A stretch of 47,805 nt of DNA from Candidatus Coprenecus merdipullorum (GTDB taxonomy: Bacteria > Bacteroidota > Bacteroidia > Bacteroidales > UBA932): contig DWYD01000194.1 of the NCBI GenBank assembly GCA_019118865.1, positions 1-47,805 on the forward strand, given 5' to 3'. Of this stretch, positions 8,639-17,560 are shown piece by piece. Below the pieces are notes generated by a model, which saw nothing but the letters and a program-made list of their open reading frames with translations, was not told where the DNA came from and ran no database searches. The position numbers were made by a program, and so were the translations under genes. Within the stretch, counting starts at the first letter, position 1, and each line of letters starts with the position of its first letter.

Positions 8639-10891
8639 TTATTTTATTACAAACTGTGTGCCAAATTTATTGCTAAGGCGCAGACTGTTGGACACAACAC
8701 TGACGCTGCTCAGGGCCATGGCTGCACCCCCTATCATAGGATTGAGAAGAAAACCATTAACAGGATAGAGGACGCCGGCAGCTATCGGAATCGCTATAAT
8801 ATTGTAAATGAAAGCCCAAAAAAGATTTTCCCTGATAGTCTTTACAGTCAGCTGCGAAAGACGGACAGCCTCCGGAATCTTCATCAGGTCAGATGAAAGA
8901 ATCGTTATCATAGCTGTATCTATGGCTATGTCGCTGCCGGTACCCATAGCAATGCTCAGATCCGCCTGAGCCAGGGCTGCGCTGTCATTGATGCCGTCAC
9001 CGGCCATCGCCACCTTGTGTCCCGCAGCTTGAAGCTCCTTGACGAAGAGTGCCTTGTCCTGCGGAAGGACACCCGCGCGGAATTCCGTTATGCCGGCCTG
9101 ACGGGCCACCGCGGCTGCAGAAGACTCATTGTCTCCCGTAAGCATGACTGTATGAATACCCATTTCACGAAGTTTCGCAACTGCTTCCGCTGAAGTAGGC
9201 TTGATACGGTCTGTTACGGCCACGGCCGCAAGGATTCTGGTACCGCCGGCAAACCATATCACTGTCCGTGCCTCCCTGAGCCAGACTTCTGAACGGGCAA
9301 GAAGCTCCTGAGAAGGCTCCGCTCCCGCATCCCGCAGCAAGTCCATATTTCCTGCATAATACGTAACGCCGTTGAAAACTCCGCGGACTCCCTTGCCGGG
9401 GATATTCCCGAATGAGGTGATACCGGACTGTATCTCCTGGATTCCGACACTGCTCCCGGCATTGGCGTCTGCCCCCATAGCCTTAGTGACAGCACCGGCC
9501 AGAGGATGCTCTGAAAGGGACTCGAGGGCCGCAAGAACCGGACGCAGGTGCTCCGTTCCAGGCATCCAGCACTGATCAACCACCTCGGGATGACCTTCGG
9601 TAAGAGTACCTGTCTTGTCCACCACCACCGTATCCACTTTTCGGGCCACCTCCAGACTGGCTGCGTCCTTGACAAGAATACCGCTGCGGGCTCCCCTCCC
9701 CACACCTACGATAATGGCTGTGGGTGTTGCCAGACCGAGAGCGCAGGGACAGGCGATGATAAGCACGGTAATCATGGAAAGCAGGCCGTGGATAAAACCA
9801 TCCTGAGGGGCGAATATCCACCAGGCAGCGAAAACCAATACGGCGATACCTATTATAATAGGCACAAATACCGAGGCTATCCTATCCACAAGATTCTGCA
9901 CCGGAGCCTTACTGCCCTGTGCATCCTGCACCATACGGATAATCTGTGACAGCATCGTGTCGCTGCCTGTCTTGTCGGCCCGGAAACGGAAAGAGCCCTT
10001 CTGGTTGATAGTCCCTGCAAAAACCTGAGCACCTGCCTGCTTGATAACAGGGACCGGCTCACCGCTGAGCATGCTCTCGTCTACATATGACTCACCGCTG
10101 ATTACTGTACCGTCGACCGCGACACGCTCGCCCGGCCTAACTATGATGGTATCACCTGGACGGGCCCACTGTATAGGGACCTCCTTCGCGCTGCCGTCCT
10201 CCGCAAGCACCGTCACAGTCTTGGGCTGCAGCCCCATAAGAGCTCGGATGGCCCCTGTGGTCTTCCGCTTGGCACGGGCCTCGAGGAGACGCCCGATGAG
10301 GATGAAAGCAATGATAACACTTGCCGCCTCGAAATACAGGTGCGGTTCTATGCCCCTTGACAGCCAGAACTCAGGGAACAGCAGGTTGAATGTGCTGAAC
10401 AGCCAGGCGACTCCGGTGCTGCCGGCCACGAGGGTGTCCATGTTGACGGCACCGTGACGCAGCTGCTTGACAGTATTGATGAAAAACCGGCGTCCGAAAA
10501 CGAATACCACTAGGGTAGATAAGACAAATGTCACCCACTGCCCCCAGCGGAGGTCCATGAAGAACATACTCAGAACGAATACCGGAACAGCCCCTGCGAG
10601 AGCGCCTGCGGTCTGCCGTCGGAGCGCGCGGTACTGTCTGAGCCGCTCAGCCTCCGCTGCCTCCTCCTCATTCTCCACATCGGTTATCAGACCGTAACCT
10701 GCTTCCTCCACGGCTTTCCGCAAAGACTCCGGAGAACATCTGCTGTCATCGTAGGTCACCAGAGCAGTTGCCGAGGCATAATTGACATTTGCATCCTCGA
10801 CTCCATCGCAGGAACTGAGTACTTTGTTGACTCTGGCTGCACATGCCGCACAGCCTAGACCCGTAACGGGAAATATCTCTTTTTTCTGCAT
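8639..10891 (-). CDS. copA: Heavy-metal (copper) translocating P-type ATPase
   Basis: N-terminal HMA with CAAC, CPC (IACPCALGLATP), DKTGTLTEGH, GDGINDSAALAQADL. Confidence 0.95.
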   Translation of the reverse strand: MQKKEIFPVTGLGCAACAARVNKVLSSCDGVEDANVNYASATALVTYDDSRCSPESLRKAVEEAGYGLITDVENEEEAAEAERLRQYRALRRQTAGALAGAVPVFVLSMFFMDLRWGQWVTFVLSTLVVFVFGRRFFINTVKQLRHGAVNMDTLVAGSTGVAWLFSTFNLLFPEFWLSRGIEPHLYFEAASVIIAFILIGRLLEARAKRKTTGAIRALMGLQPKTVTVLAEDGSAKEVPIQWARPGDTIIVRPGERVAVDGTVISGESYVDESMLSGEPVPVIKQAGAQVFAGTINQKGSFRFRADKTGSDTMLSQIIRMVQDAQGSKAPVQNLVDRIASVFVPIIIGIAVLVFAAWWIFAPQDGFIHGLLSMITVLIIACPCALGLATPTAIIVGVGRGARSGILVKDAASLEVARKVDTVVVDKTGTLTEGHPEVVDQCWMPGTEHLRPVLAALESLSEHPLAGAVTKAMGADANAGSSVGIQEIQSGITSFGNIPGKGVRGVFNGVTYYAGNMDLLRDAGAEPSQELLARSEVWLREARTVIWFAGGTRILAAVAVTDRIKPTSAEAVAKLREMGIHTVMLTGDNESSAAAVARQAGITEFRAGVLPQDKALFVKELQAAGHKVAMAGDGINDSAALAQADLSIAMGTGSDIAIDTAMITILSSDLMKIPEAVRLSQLTVKTIRENLFWAFIYNIIAIPIAAGVLYPVNGFLLNPMIGGAAMALSSVSVVSNSLRLSNKFGTQFVIK

Positions 10892-10926
10892 GGTGAATAT
10901 GATTTCTTATGCGGACGGAAAGGTAA

Positions 10927-11760
10927 TCAGACTACGTTGCGGAATCTCTCAGGTATCTCCACTACTACGCGCAGCCCCAGGCTGCCCGGCTTGTTGAGGG
11001 CAAATACCTGGCGCACCACCGTCTGTAACAGACGCATTCTTCTGACTGTGACATCCCAGGGACGGACATCTGCGGAAGTGACTATGCGTATGCTGCGGAC
11101 TCTCTTGCGGAAATGCCTTGACCACCCGCTGCTTATACGCTCCTTGTCTCCATGTTTCTTTTCCAGCATCTTATAGTCGACACAACCGAAATGGAAAAGA
11201 AAAAGATGCGGATCGATATGATAGTTGCGTCCCTTGACTCTGTGGAAACCGGAGCCCCAGCGCTGGCGTCCAGCCATGACAGTCGCCTTTGTGTAACGGG
11301 AGGTAAGATACCCGAATCGCCTCTGACTTAGAAAAGGACGCAGGGAATCTATCTCCGTCTCAAGTTCCAGATGCTGTGCAACATCCACCCCAAGCCCCGA
11401 AACGGTGGCCTTGATGTCCAGCGAGCTGAGGTATTCAGGGAGACTGACTCCGAGAGCGGGATCAACAGCCAGGAACTCATCCACATCCGTGCCGAGGGCC
11501 AGGTCATAACGGTCCATCAGAGATTGGGCACAACTGGAGATACAACGGATACGGCCCTTGTCGGCCTTTATCACCTTACCGGTAATACGTTCATGAACAA
11601 GAATATTCGCGCCTTGGCAGAAGTCCGGAGCCTTCTGGTCCTTGCCGTCAAAAAGAATGTACAGGTTCTCCTTGCCGAGTATGCCGCCATAGTAGCTCAC
11701 CCATTTGCGCAGGAAAAACTCGTCATTCCTGACCATTGTGATAGCGCAGATTCTTTTCAT
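10927..11760 (-). CDS. Glycosyltransferase, family 2-like / GT92-like
   Basis: MKRICAITMVRNDEFFLRKWVSYYGGILG...YDLALGTDVDEFL (DxD) typical of Glyco_tranf_2_4-like proteins. Confidence 0.8.
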   Translation of the reverse strand: MKRICAITMVRNDEFFLRKWVSYYGGILGKENLYILFDGKDQKAPDFCQGANILVHERITGKVIKADKGRIRCISSCAQSLMDRYDLALGTDVDEFLAVDPALGVSLPEYLSSLDIKATVSGLGVDVAQHLELETEIDSLRPFLSQRRFGYLTSRYTKATVMAGRQRWGSGFHRVKGRNYHIDPHLFLFHFGCVDYKMLEKKHGDKERISSGWSRHFRKRVRSIRIVTSADVRPWDVTVRRMRLLQTVVRQVFALNKPGSLGLRVVVEIPERFRNVV

Positions 11761-11776
11761 CCGTTAAAATAGCTGC

Positions 11777-11784
11777 CAAATATA
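11777..11784 (-). promoter_or_regulatory. -7 element TATATTTG upstream of the glycosyltransferase gene
   Basis: Exact TAnnTTTG on the minus strand, 16 nt upstream of the ATG. Confidence 0.5.
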
Positions 11785-11785
11785 C

Positions 11786-11823
11786 AAAAAAAATCCGCTC
11801 CGATACTCTCGAAGCGGATTTTT
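11786..11823 (-). terminator. Terminator for tRNA-His
   Basis: Minus strand aaaaatccgct...agcggattttt hairpin with flanking A/T tracts just after the tRNA 3' end. Confidence 0.8.
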
Positions 11824-11833
11824 GACGTTAAAG

Positions 11834-11908
11834 GGTGGAAGATGGGACTCGAACCCACGACCCTTGGTGCCACAAACCAATGCTCTAACCAACTGAGCTA
11901 CATCCACC
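11834..11908 (-). tRNA. tRNA-His (GTG)
   Basis: Minus strand GGTGGATGTAGCTCAGTTGGTTAGAGCATTGGTTTGTGGCACCAAGGGTCGTGGGTTCGAGTCCCATCTTCCACC; anticodon GTG; G-1:C73 identity pair; no encoded CCA. Confidence 0.95.
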
Positions 11909-11938
11909 ATTTAAAAATATTTCCCTCAAAAGGGAGTG

Positions 11939-11946
11939 CAAATATA
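11939..11946 (-). promoter_or_regulatory. -7 element TATATTTG upstream of tRNA-His
   Basis: TAnnTTTG on the minus strand, about 30 nt upstream of the tRNA 5' end. Confidence 0.5.
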
Positions 11947-11976
11947 AGAATACTTTTCTTATTCACGCAAATTTTC

Positions 11977-11984
11977 TATATTTG
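11977..11984 (+). promoter_or_regulatory. -7 element TATATTTG upstream of the carboxyltransferase gene
   Basis: TAnnTTTG 32 nt upstream of the ATG at 12017. Confidence 0.55.
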
Positions 11985-12016
11985 AAGACAAATTTTTAAC
12001 AAAACACTATTACCGT

Positions 12017-13798
12017 ATGGCACGTGAAATCAAATTCTCCCTTGTTTACAGGGATATGTGGCAGTCTTCGGGCAAATACGTCCCGAGGGTTGACCAGCTT
12101 GTTCAGATCGCTCCCGTCATCATCGACATGGGCTGTTTCGACAGGGTCGAGACCAACGGAGGAGCGTTCGAGCAAGTGAACCTCCTCTTCGGAGAGAACC
12201 CCAACAAGGCCGTAAGAGCCTGGACCGCACCCTTCAACAAAGTCGGCATACAGACACACATGCTCGAAAGAGGCCTTAACGCCCTCCGTATGAATCCAGT
12301 CCCGAGGGATGTCAGGGGCCTCATGTATAAGGTAAAGGCAAAACAGGGCACCAACATCTCCCGCTCGTTCTGCGGCCTCAACGACCACCGCAACCTCAAG
12401 GACTCCGTCATCCTCGCCAAGGAGGGCGGCATGATCTCCCAGGTGGCCCTCAGCATCACCTACTCCCCCATCCACACCGTAGAGTACTACATGGACATCG
12501 TGGACAAGGTGGTGGAGTACGGCTGCGACGAGACCTGTCTCAAGGACATGGCCGGCATCGGACGTCCCGCCTTCCTGGGCCGTCTGACCAAGAGCATCAA
12601 GGACAAATATCCCCACATCATCGTGCAGTATCACGGCCACTCGGGCCCCGGCTTCTCGACAGCCTCCATGCTGGAGGTGGCCCGCGCCGGCGCCGATTAT
12701 CTGGACGTGGCCATGGAACCCCTGTCCTGGGGTAAGATCCATCCCGACGTAATCACCATCCAGGCCATGCTCAAGGACGCAGGCTTCCTGGTCAAGGACA
12801 TCAACATGGACGCTTACATGGAGGCCCGCCGTCTTACCCAGACCTTCATCGACGACTTCCTGGGCATGTTCATCGAGCCGAACAACTACATCAGTTCCTC
12901 CCTCCTGGTAGGCTGCGGTCTGCCCGGCGGCATGATGGGCTCCATGATGGCCGACCTCAAGGGCTTCCAGAGCGCCATCAACATGTCACTGCGCAACCAG
13001 GGCAAGAAGGAGGTCTCCCTCAACGAACTGATGGTGATGCTGTTCCAGGAGGTAGAGTACGTATGGCCCAAGCTCGGCTATCCCCCTCTCGTAACTCCTT
13101 TCAGCCAGTATGTGAAGAACACCGCCCTGATGAACCTCATGCACACCCTCAAGGGCGAGCCCAGGTGGAAGACCATCGACAAGGACACCATGAACATGAT
13201 TCTCGGCAAGACCGGTACCCTACCCGGCCCTCTGGCTCCCGAGATTCTCAAGATAGTCAAGGAAAAAGGCCTGGAATTCTACACCGGCAATCCTCAGGAC
13301 GCCTTCCCCGACGAACTGCCTCACTTCATCGAGGAGATGAAGAAGGAAGGCTGGGACCGCGGTCAGGACGACGAGGAGCTCTTCGAGTTCGCAATGCACG
13401 AGCGCCAGTACCGGGACTACAAGAGCGGAGTGGCCAAGGACCGCTTCAACAAGGAGCTCGAGGCCGCACGCGAGAAGGCCGGTGCCCCGAAGATCGTCAC
13501 CCGCAAGGTGGTCGAGGTACCCGCATTCGATGTGGAGAAGATCATGGCAGAGCATCCCAAGGCCATGCCCATCCAGGCCGTTGCCAAAGGCAAGCTCATC
13601 TGGAGGTACAATGTCTCCGATGACAGCACTGCCCCCGCCATCGGCACCAAGTTCGAGGAGCTCACCCCGATCTGCTACATCCAGACCTACTACGGAGTGG
13701 AGCCTGTATATGCACCCATTACCGGCAAGCTCATCCAGATAGAAGTCAAGCACAACGAAAACGTGGAAATCAACCAGGTACTCTGCTTTATCGAGTAA
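12017..13798 (+). CDS. Pyruvate carboxylase subunit B / oxaloacetate decarboxylase alpha-like carboxyltransferase with degenerate C-terminal biotinyl-like domain
   Basis: HMGL-like carboxyltransferase TIM barrel (YRDMWQS, VETNGGAFEQ, LKDMAGIGRP, VQYHGHSGPGFSTASMLEVARAGADYLDVA), PYC_OADA-like middle and biotinyl-like end (APITGKLIQIEVKHNENVEINQVLCFIE). Confidence 0.88.
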   Translation: MAREIKFSLVYRDMWQSSGKYVPRVDQLVQIAPVIIDMGCFDRVETNGGAFEQVNLLFGENPNKAVRAWTAPFNKVGIQTHMLERGLNALRMNPVPRDVRGLMYKVKAKQGTNISRSFCGLNDHRNLKDSVILAKEGGMISQVALSITYSPIHTVEYYMDIVDKVVEYGCDETCLKDMAGIGRPAFLGRLTKSIKDKYPHIIVQYHGHSGPGFSTASMLEVARAGADYLDVAMEPLSWGKIHPDVITIQAMLKDAGFLVKDINMDAYMEARRLTQTFIDDFLGMFIEPNNYISSSLLVGCGLPGGMMGSMMADLKGFQSAINMSLRNQGKKEVSLNELMVMLFQEVEYVWPKLGYPPLVTPFSQYVKNTALMNLMHTLKGEPRWKTIDKDTMNMILGKTGTLPGPLAPEILKIVKEKGLEFYTGNPQDAFPDELPHFIEEMKKEGWDRGQDDEELFEFAMHERQYRDYKSGVAKDRFNKELEAAREKAGAPKIVTRKVVEVPAFDVEKIMAEHPKAMPIQAVAKGKLIWRYNVSDDSTAPAIGTKFEELTPICYIQTYYGVEPVYAPITGKLIQIEVKHNENVEINQVLCFIE

Positions 13799-13904
13799 CC
13801 CGGAAAGGCAGCCTCACACCTGATGCGAGGGTGGCCCAAAAGGGTAATTTCTGTGTTATGCTTGATCCGAAAATCCTCATGTACGACAGTACACTCCGGT
13901 TTTC

Positions 13905-14822
13905 TCATCTGCGCAAGCCTTGAAATTCCTCCTCTTGGGTCACCCTTAATTTTTCATATATCCGTTCGATAATCCGGGCATCCACTCCGTCATCAAATTT
14001 ACGGGCCCAGAAATGAGGGACACTCATCAGCAGGTCCCAGTCTTCAAGACGGAATGTCCACGGGTGACGGATACTCTCCCCGCGAGTCCAGTCAATAAAG
14101 CGCATATTGCTCTCATTTACCACATGTTCCTCTACAGGCTCCTTGACAAAGAGACGGTCCCTGAATGGAGAGTTCCATACAAGTGTGGCCAGAAATATCT
14201 CATCGCAGGTGTCGGTGTGGCTGAACACTTTCTCCAGCCATACCTCCTTTGACAGGACGTACCTGGCCAGAGGCTCGGTAATGCTGAACCACTGGGATGC
14301 GAAACGGAAATCCACATCACGGTTGATGCGGTAGCCGACTGCCATCTGCAGGCCTTTGAATATGTTGTTTGCAAGATTAGTCCAGAAATATCCGGCTCCT
14401 TCGGGAAACAAGGTGTAATAATGGAAACGGGACCTGGTTGTTTTCTTAAAATTCCAGAAATTGACAAATTCCGTCCCGCTGTGGCTGTCAAAAAAACTGT
14501 GTATCGTATCCTGGTCCTTAATAGGAAGGTCCATACCGGAAAGCAGGTGGAAGTAATCGTACTTTCCGTGGGAAAGTGCCTCACGCAGCAGGGCCAGCTC
14601 ACTACGCATAATGCTCACACCTCCCCAGCTGACCCTGAGACGGTTTTCCAAAAACACCAGGGCTGAATAACGGCACACATTCCGCCATTCCTCCGGGTCG
14701 AAAACCGCCTTCGCATCCACATGTACGAATATATCGTTGCGGGGATCATCGAGAAGTTCTATCAGCTTGCGCAGCTGAGAAAAATGGTGGTGAGCCAGTA
14801 TCAGGTATGCGTGTCTTTTCAT
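13905..14822 (-). CDS. GT14-type (core-2/I-branching beta-1,6-GlcNAc transferase-like) glycosyltransferase
   Basis: AYLILAHHHFSQLRKLIELLDDPRNDIFVHVDAK; YDYFHLLSGMDLPIKDQDTIHSFF. Confidence 0.9.
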   Translation of the reverse strand: MKRHAYLILAHHHFSQLRKLIELLDDPRNDIFVHVDAKAVFDPEEWRNVCRYSALVFLENRLRVSWGGVSIMRSELALLREALSHGKYDYFHLLSGMDLPIKDQDTIHSFFDSHSGTEFVNFWNFKKTTRSRFHYYTLFPEGAGYFWTNLANNIFKGLQMAVGYRINRDVDFRFASQWFSITEPLARYVLSKEVWLEKVFSHTDTCDEIFLATLVWNSPFRDRLFVKEPVEEHVVNESNMRFIDWTRGESIRHPWTFRLEDWDLLMSVPHFWARKFDDGVDARIIERIYEKLRVTQEEEFQGLRR

Positions 14823-16552
14823 TTTCTACCGTGCAATATTTTCCCACGAAGATAGGAAATATATCGTAAAATCATATCCGGACCGGAGCCTCCCAGCAGC
14901 CTGCCAACATAATCTTTACCGTACAGTCTGTCGGCATCCTCCCTGACAGCCGCTGCGACAGACGGATTTCCGGCATGTTCCAGCACATATCCGACCTGTC
15001 TTCCCAGACAGCCGTTGTGACGGGTAAACGCGCTTTTTTTTATAAAGGGCGCTCCTGCCTTCCAGGACGCCTTGACCCTGTTGTAAAAAGACTTACCCTT
15101 AAACCGGAACAATGCATCAAAAGTCACGGAATGACTTGCCAGGAGTTCCGTCAGTCCTGTCTCATACTTCATGCACACCGCTTCCTTGCTTTCCTGCGGT
15201 ACCACATCCTCCAAAAAACGTGAAAACCACTCAGAAAGAAACACCTCTTTCCGCAGTCCTATGAACCAGGACTGAAGATGAGGCCGGCGGTGATGAGGAT
15301 TGAGCACCATGCCCGATGCCCCGGTACCCATAGACTCCATCCTCTCCAGACAGCTCCCCAGAGACCGCAACGGGCCATATACCGAATCATTGACCAGGTA
15401 CAGCACGTCGTAGTCCCGCAGGGACAAATGTTCCCTCGCCCATGCATATGCACGTTTATAAGAGCCGAAGTCATATTCTCCGTGGCGCTCCGCGCCGCAG
15501 TACAGTACGTATGGCCTGAGCTTATCCTGCTCCCCGGCCGCCGCAGCATTGTCCATCACCACGATGACATCCCCATAAACGGAAAGTTCCCTGACATAAG
15601 CCTCCAGCGCCGGTCCTACCTCACCTTTTCTGTCATACGCAGCCATAAGGAACAGCCTTCTGACTCTTCTCCCTGCCAGATGATAATAAATCTTGTCAAT
15701 GATGTCACTGTCCACGCCCTCGTCGAATTTTCTCGCCCAGAAATGCGGCACGCTCATCAGCAGGTTCCAGTCCTCCAGGCGGAATGTCCACGGATGGCGG
15801 CAGCTGCTTCCCCGGCTCCAGTCGATAAAACGCATGTTGCTCATGTTGACGGCATGGTTCTTCGCCACCTCGCAGCAGTACAGGTTCTGACGGAACGGGG
15901 AATTCCATACGACAGTAGCCAGAAACAGTTCATCGCAGTTGGACGTGTGGCTGAACACCTTCTCCAGCCAGTCCTCCTTCGAGATGATGTAGCGGACGAG
16001 CGGATCGGTGATGCTGAACCATACCGATGAGAAATGGAAATCCACATCTTTGTTGATGCCACGCCCCGCCGCCTTCTGGATATCCTTGAACAGACCGTTG
16101 ACAAAGTGCGAGAGAAAGTTTCTCTCCCCCTCGGGGAACAGCGTATAATAGCGGACTCTTTCATAAATATCCCCGTCCATCTCCCAGAAGTCGATGAACT
16201 CCTTGCCATCGTGCTTCTCGAAAAATGCATGGACTGTATCCTGGTCCTTCAACGGCAGGTCCATACCTGAAAGCAGATGGTAGTAGCTGTACGGACCGTA
16301 AGCGACAGCCTCTTTCAGCAGTGCCAGCTCGCACCTCATGCTGTTCACTCCACCCCAGTATACTTTCTTTCTCGGCTCTATGAAAACCAGTCTGGAGAAA
16401 CTGCAGGCATTCTTCCATTTATCAGGATTAAAGGACGCCTTCCCGTCTACATGCACGAAGATATCATTGCGCGGATCGTCCAGCAGGGACAGCAGCTTGC
16501 GGAACTGTCCGAAATTCTTATGGACCAGAATCAAATAAGCGTGACGTCTCAT
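14819..16552 (-). CDS. Two-domain glycosyltransferase: N-terminal GT14 plus C-terminal rhamnan-synthesis F (RgpF)-like domain
   Basis: Residues 1-290 parallel the neighbouring GT14; C-terminus YVRELSVYGDVIVVMDN...EYDFGSYKRAY...DVLYLVNDSVYGPL...LQSWFIGLRKEVF is RgpF-like. Confidence 0.85.
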   Translation of the reverse strand: MRRHAYLILVHKNFGQFRKLLSLLDDPRNDIFVHVDGKASFNPDKWKNACSFSRLVFIEPRKKVYWGGVNSMRCELALLKEAVAYGPYSYYHLLSGMDLPLKDQDTVHAFFEKHDGKEFIDFWEMDGDIYERVRYYTLFPEGERNFLSHFVNGLFKDIQKAAGRGINKDVDFHFSSVWFSITDPLVRYIISKEDWLEKVFSHTSNCDELFLATVVWNSPFRQNLYCCEVAKNHAVNMSNMRFIDWSRGSSCRHPWTFRLEDWNLLMSVPHFWARKFDEGVDSDIIDKIYYHLAGRRVRRLFLMAAYDRKGEVGPALEAYVRELSVYGDVIVVMDNAAAAGEQDKLRPYVLYCGAERHGEYDFGSYKRAYAWAREHLSLRDYDVLYLVNDSVYGPLRSLGSCLERMESMGTGASGMVLNPHHRRPHLQSWFIGLRKEVFLSEWFSRFLEDVVPQESKEAVCMKYETGLTELLASHSVTFDALFRFKGKSFYNRVKASWKAGAPFIKKSAFTRHNGCLGRQVGYVLEHAGNPSVAAAVREDADRLYGKDYVGRLLGGSGPDMILRYISYLRGKILHGRK

Positions 16553-16568
16553 ATTGCTTCTATTTTAC

Positions 16569-17468
16569 TCACATCCTCAGCATTATATCTGAAAAACTGC
16601 CGGGTACCGGCGATGAGGCTGCTGCGGACTTGTATTCGGTTTTCTGAAAAAAAGAGCCGGCTGTCAACCTGCTGAATTCTTCCTGGCAGAAAGGTCTGTT
16701 CCTGTAGTCCCACCACAGGACATGCGTGGGATCCTGGCTGATCCGTGGCATTCGGGCGAACAGAGCGGCAGCCCTCGGATTATTCTCGACAGCGAGTCTG
16801 AATAGTAACTGATGTACGAAATAGTCAACCGTACTGCTCTCATATTTCCAGTAGGCCTGCATGGCTGTATTCCAGGCTTTGAGCAGATAATTTCCTTTCC
16901 TGGACCTGAAAAAACAGTTCTGGACAAAGGCATAAGCCCCGAAAACAGATTCTCCGCTCATGAAGATAAAAAAATCCTGGTTCATAATACTGTCCGGGAC
17001 AGGAGATGTCATAAAGTCTGTCGCATCCATCCACACTCCCCCGTGCCTGTAAAGCAGCTCCGTACGGCAGATATCTGAAAAATGGGCCGGGCGGATCTTT
17101 CCGGCCTTCCATTTGTCCATGATGTACCCCGGCAAATCTATCCAGTCCGACATACTGCTGCTGTCCAGCACTACCAGTTCCTGCCTGCTGTGCCTCCTCA
17201 TGCTTCTGAAACATGCCTTTACAATAGGCGGCGCATTCTCCTCCCCCTGCAGCCATATTGAGAACATTCTCTCAGGCTCCTTCCCTGCAGGACCGTCTTC
17301 CGGTATATCGCTGATATAAGGGACGTATTGCTGAAGATAGGCAAGCACTGCATCACGCACAGCATCTCCGCGGCGGCGGCGTCTCTCTGAATCAGGCAGC
17401 CACAGCCAGTTGAGAATATGCCCGTACAAGGCAATATGCAGATGCACATTAATTCTTCTTAGGTTCAT
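16569..17468 (-). CDS. Capsular polysaccharide synthesis / DXD sugar-binding glycosyltransferase
   Basis: MFSIWLQGEENAPPIVKACFRSMRRHS...HFSDICRTELLYRHGGVWMDATDF, typical of Caps_synth/OCH1-like GTs; start set at MNLRR because the longer ORF start (17522) runs into a terminator hairpin. Confidence 0.85.
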   Translation of the reverse strand: MNLRRINVHLHIALYGHILNWLWLPDSERRRRRGDAVRDAVLAYLQQYVPYISDIPEDGPAGKEPERMFSIWLQGEENAPPIVKACFRSMRRHSRQELVVLDSSSMSDWIDLPGYIMDKWKAGKIRPAHFSDICRTELLYRHGGVWMDATDFMTSPVPDSIMNQDFFIFMSGESVFGAYAFVQNCFFRSRKGNYLLKAWNTAMQAYWKYESSTVDYFVHQLLFRLAVENNPRAAALFARMPRISQDPTHVLWWDYRNRPFCQEEFSRLTAGSFFQKTEYKSAAASSPVPGSFSDIMLRM

Positions 17469-17502
17469 GACAAATGAAGTTCCGTTATATATAATCAAAA
17501 GA

Positions 17503-17532
17503 ATTCCGGCAGATACGGACACCTGCCGGAAT
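17503..17532 (-). terminator. Terminator downstream of PFOR
   Basis: Perfect 10-bp stem attccggcag/ctgccggaat flanked by A/T stretches. Confidence 0.65.
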
Positions 17533-17560
17533 CTTTTTACTCAATCGTCCGGATGACTGA

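Noticed and set aside
13799-13904. Possible structured element between convergent carboxyltransferase and GT14 genes
   Set aside because: Only an imperfect short hairpin (cctcacacctgatgcgagg) with no T-tract; insufficient support for a terminator or RNA.
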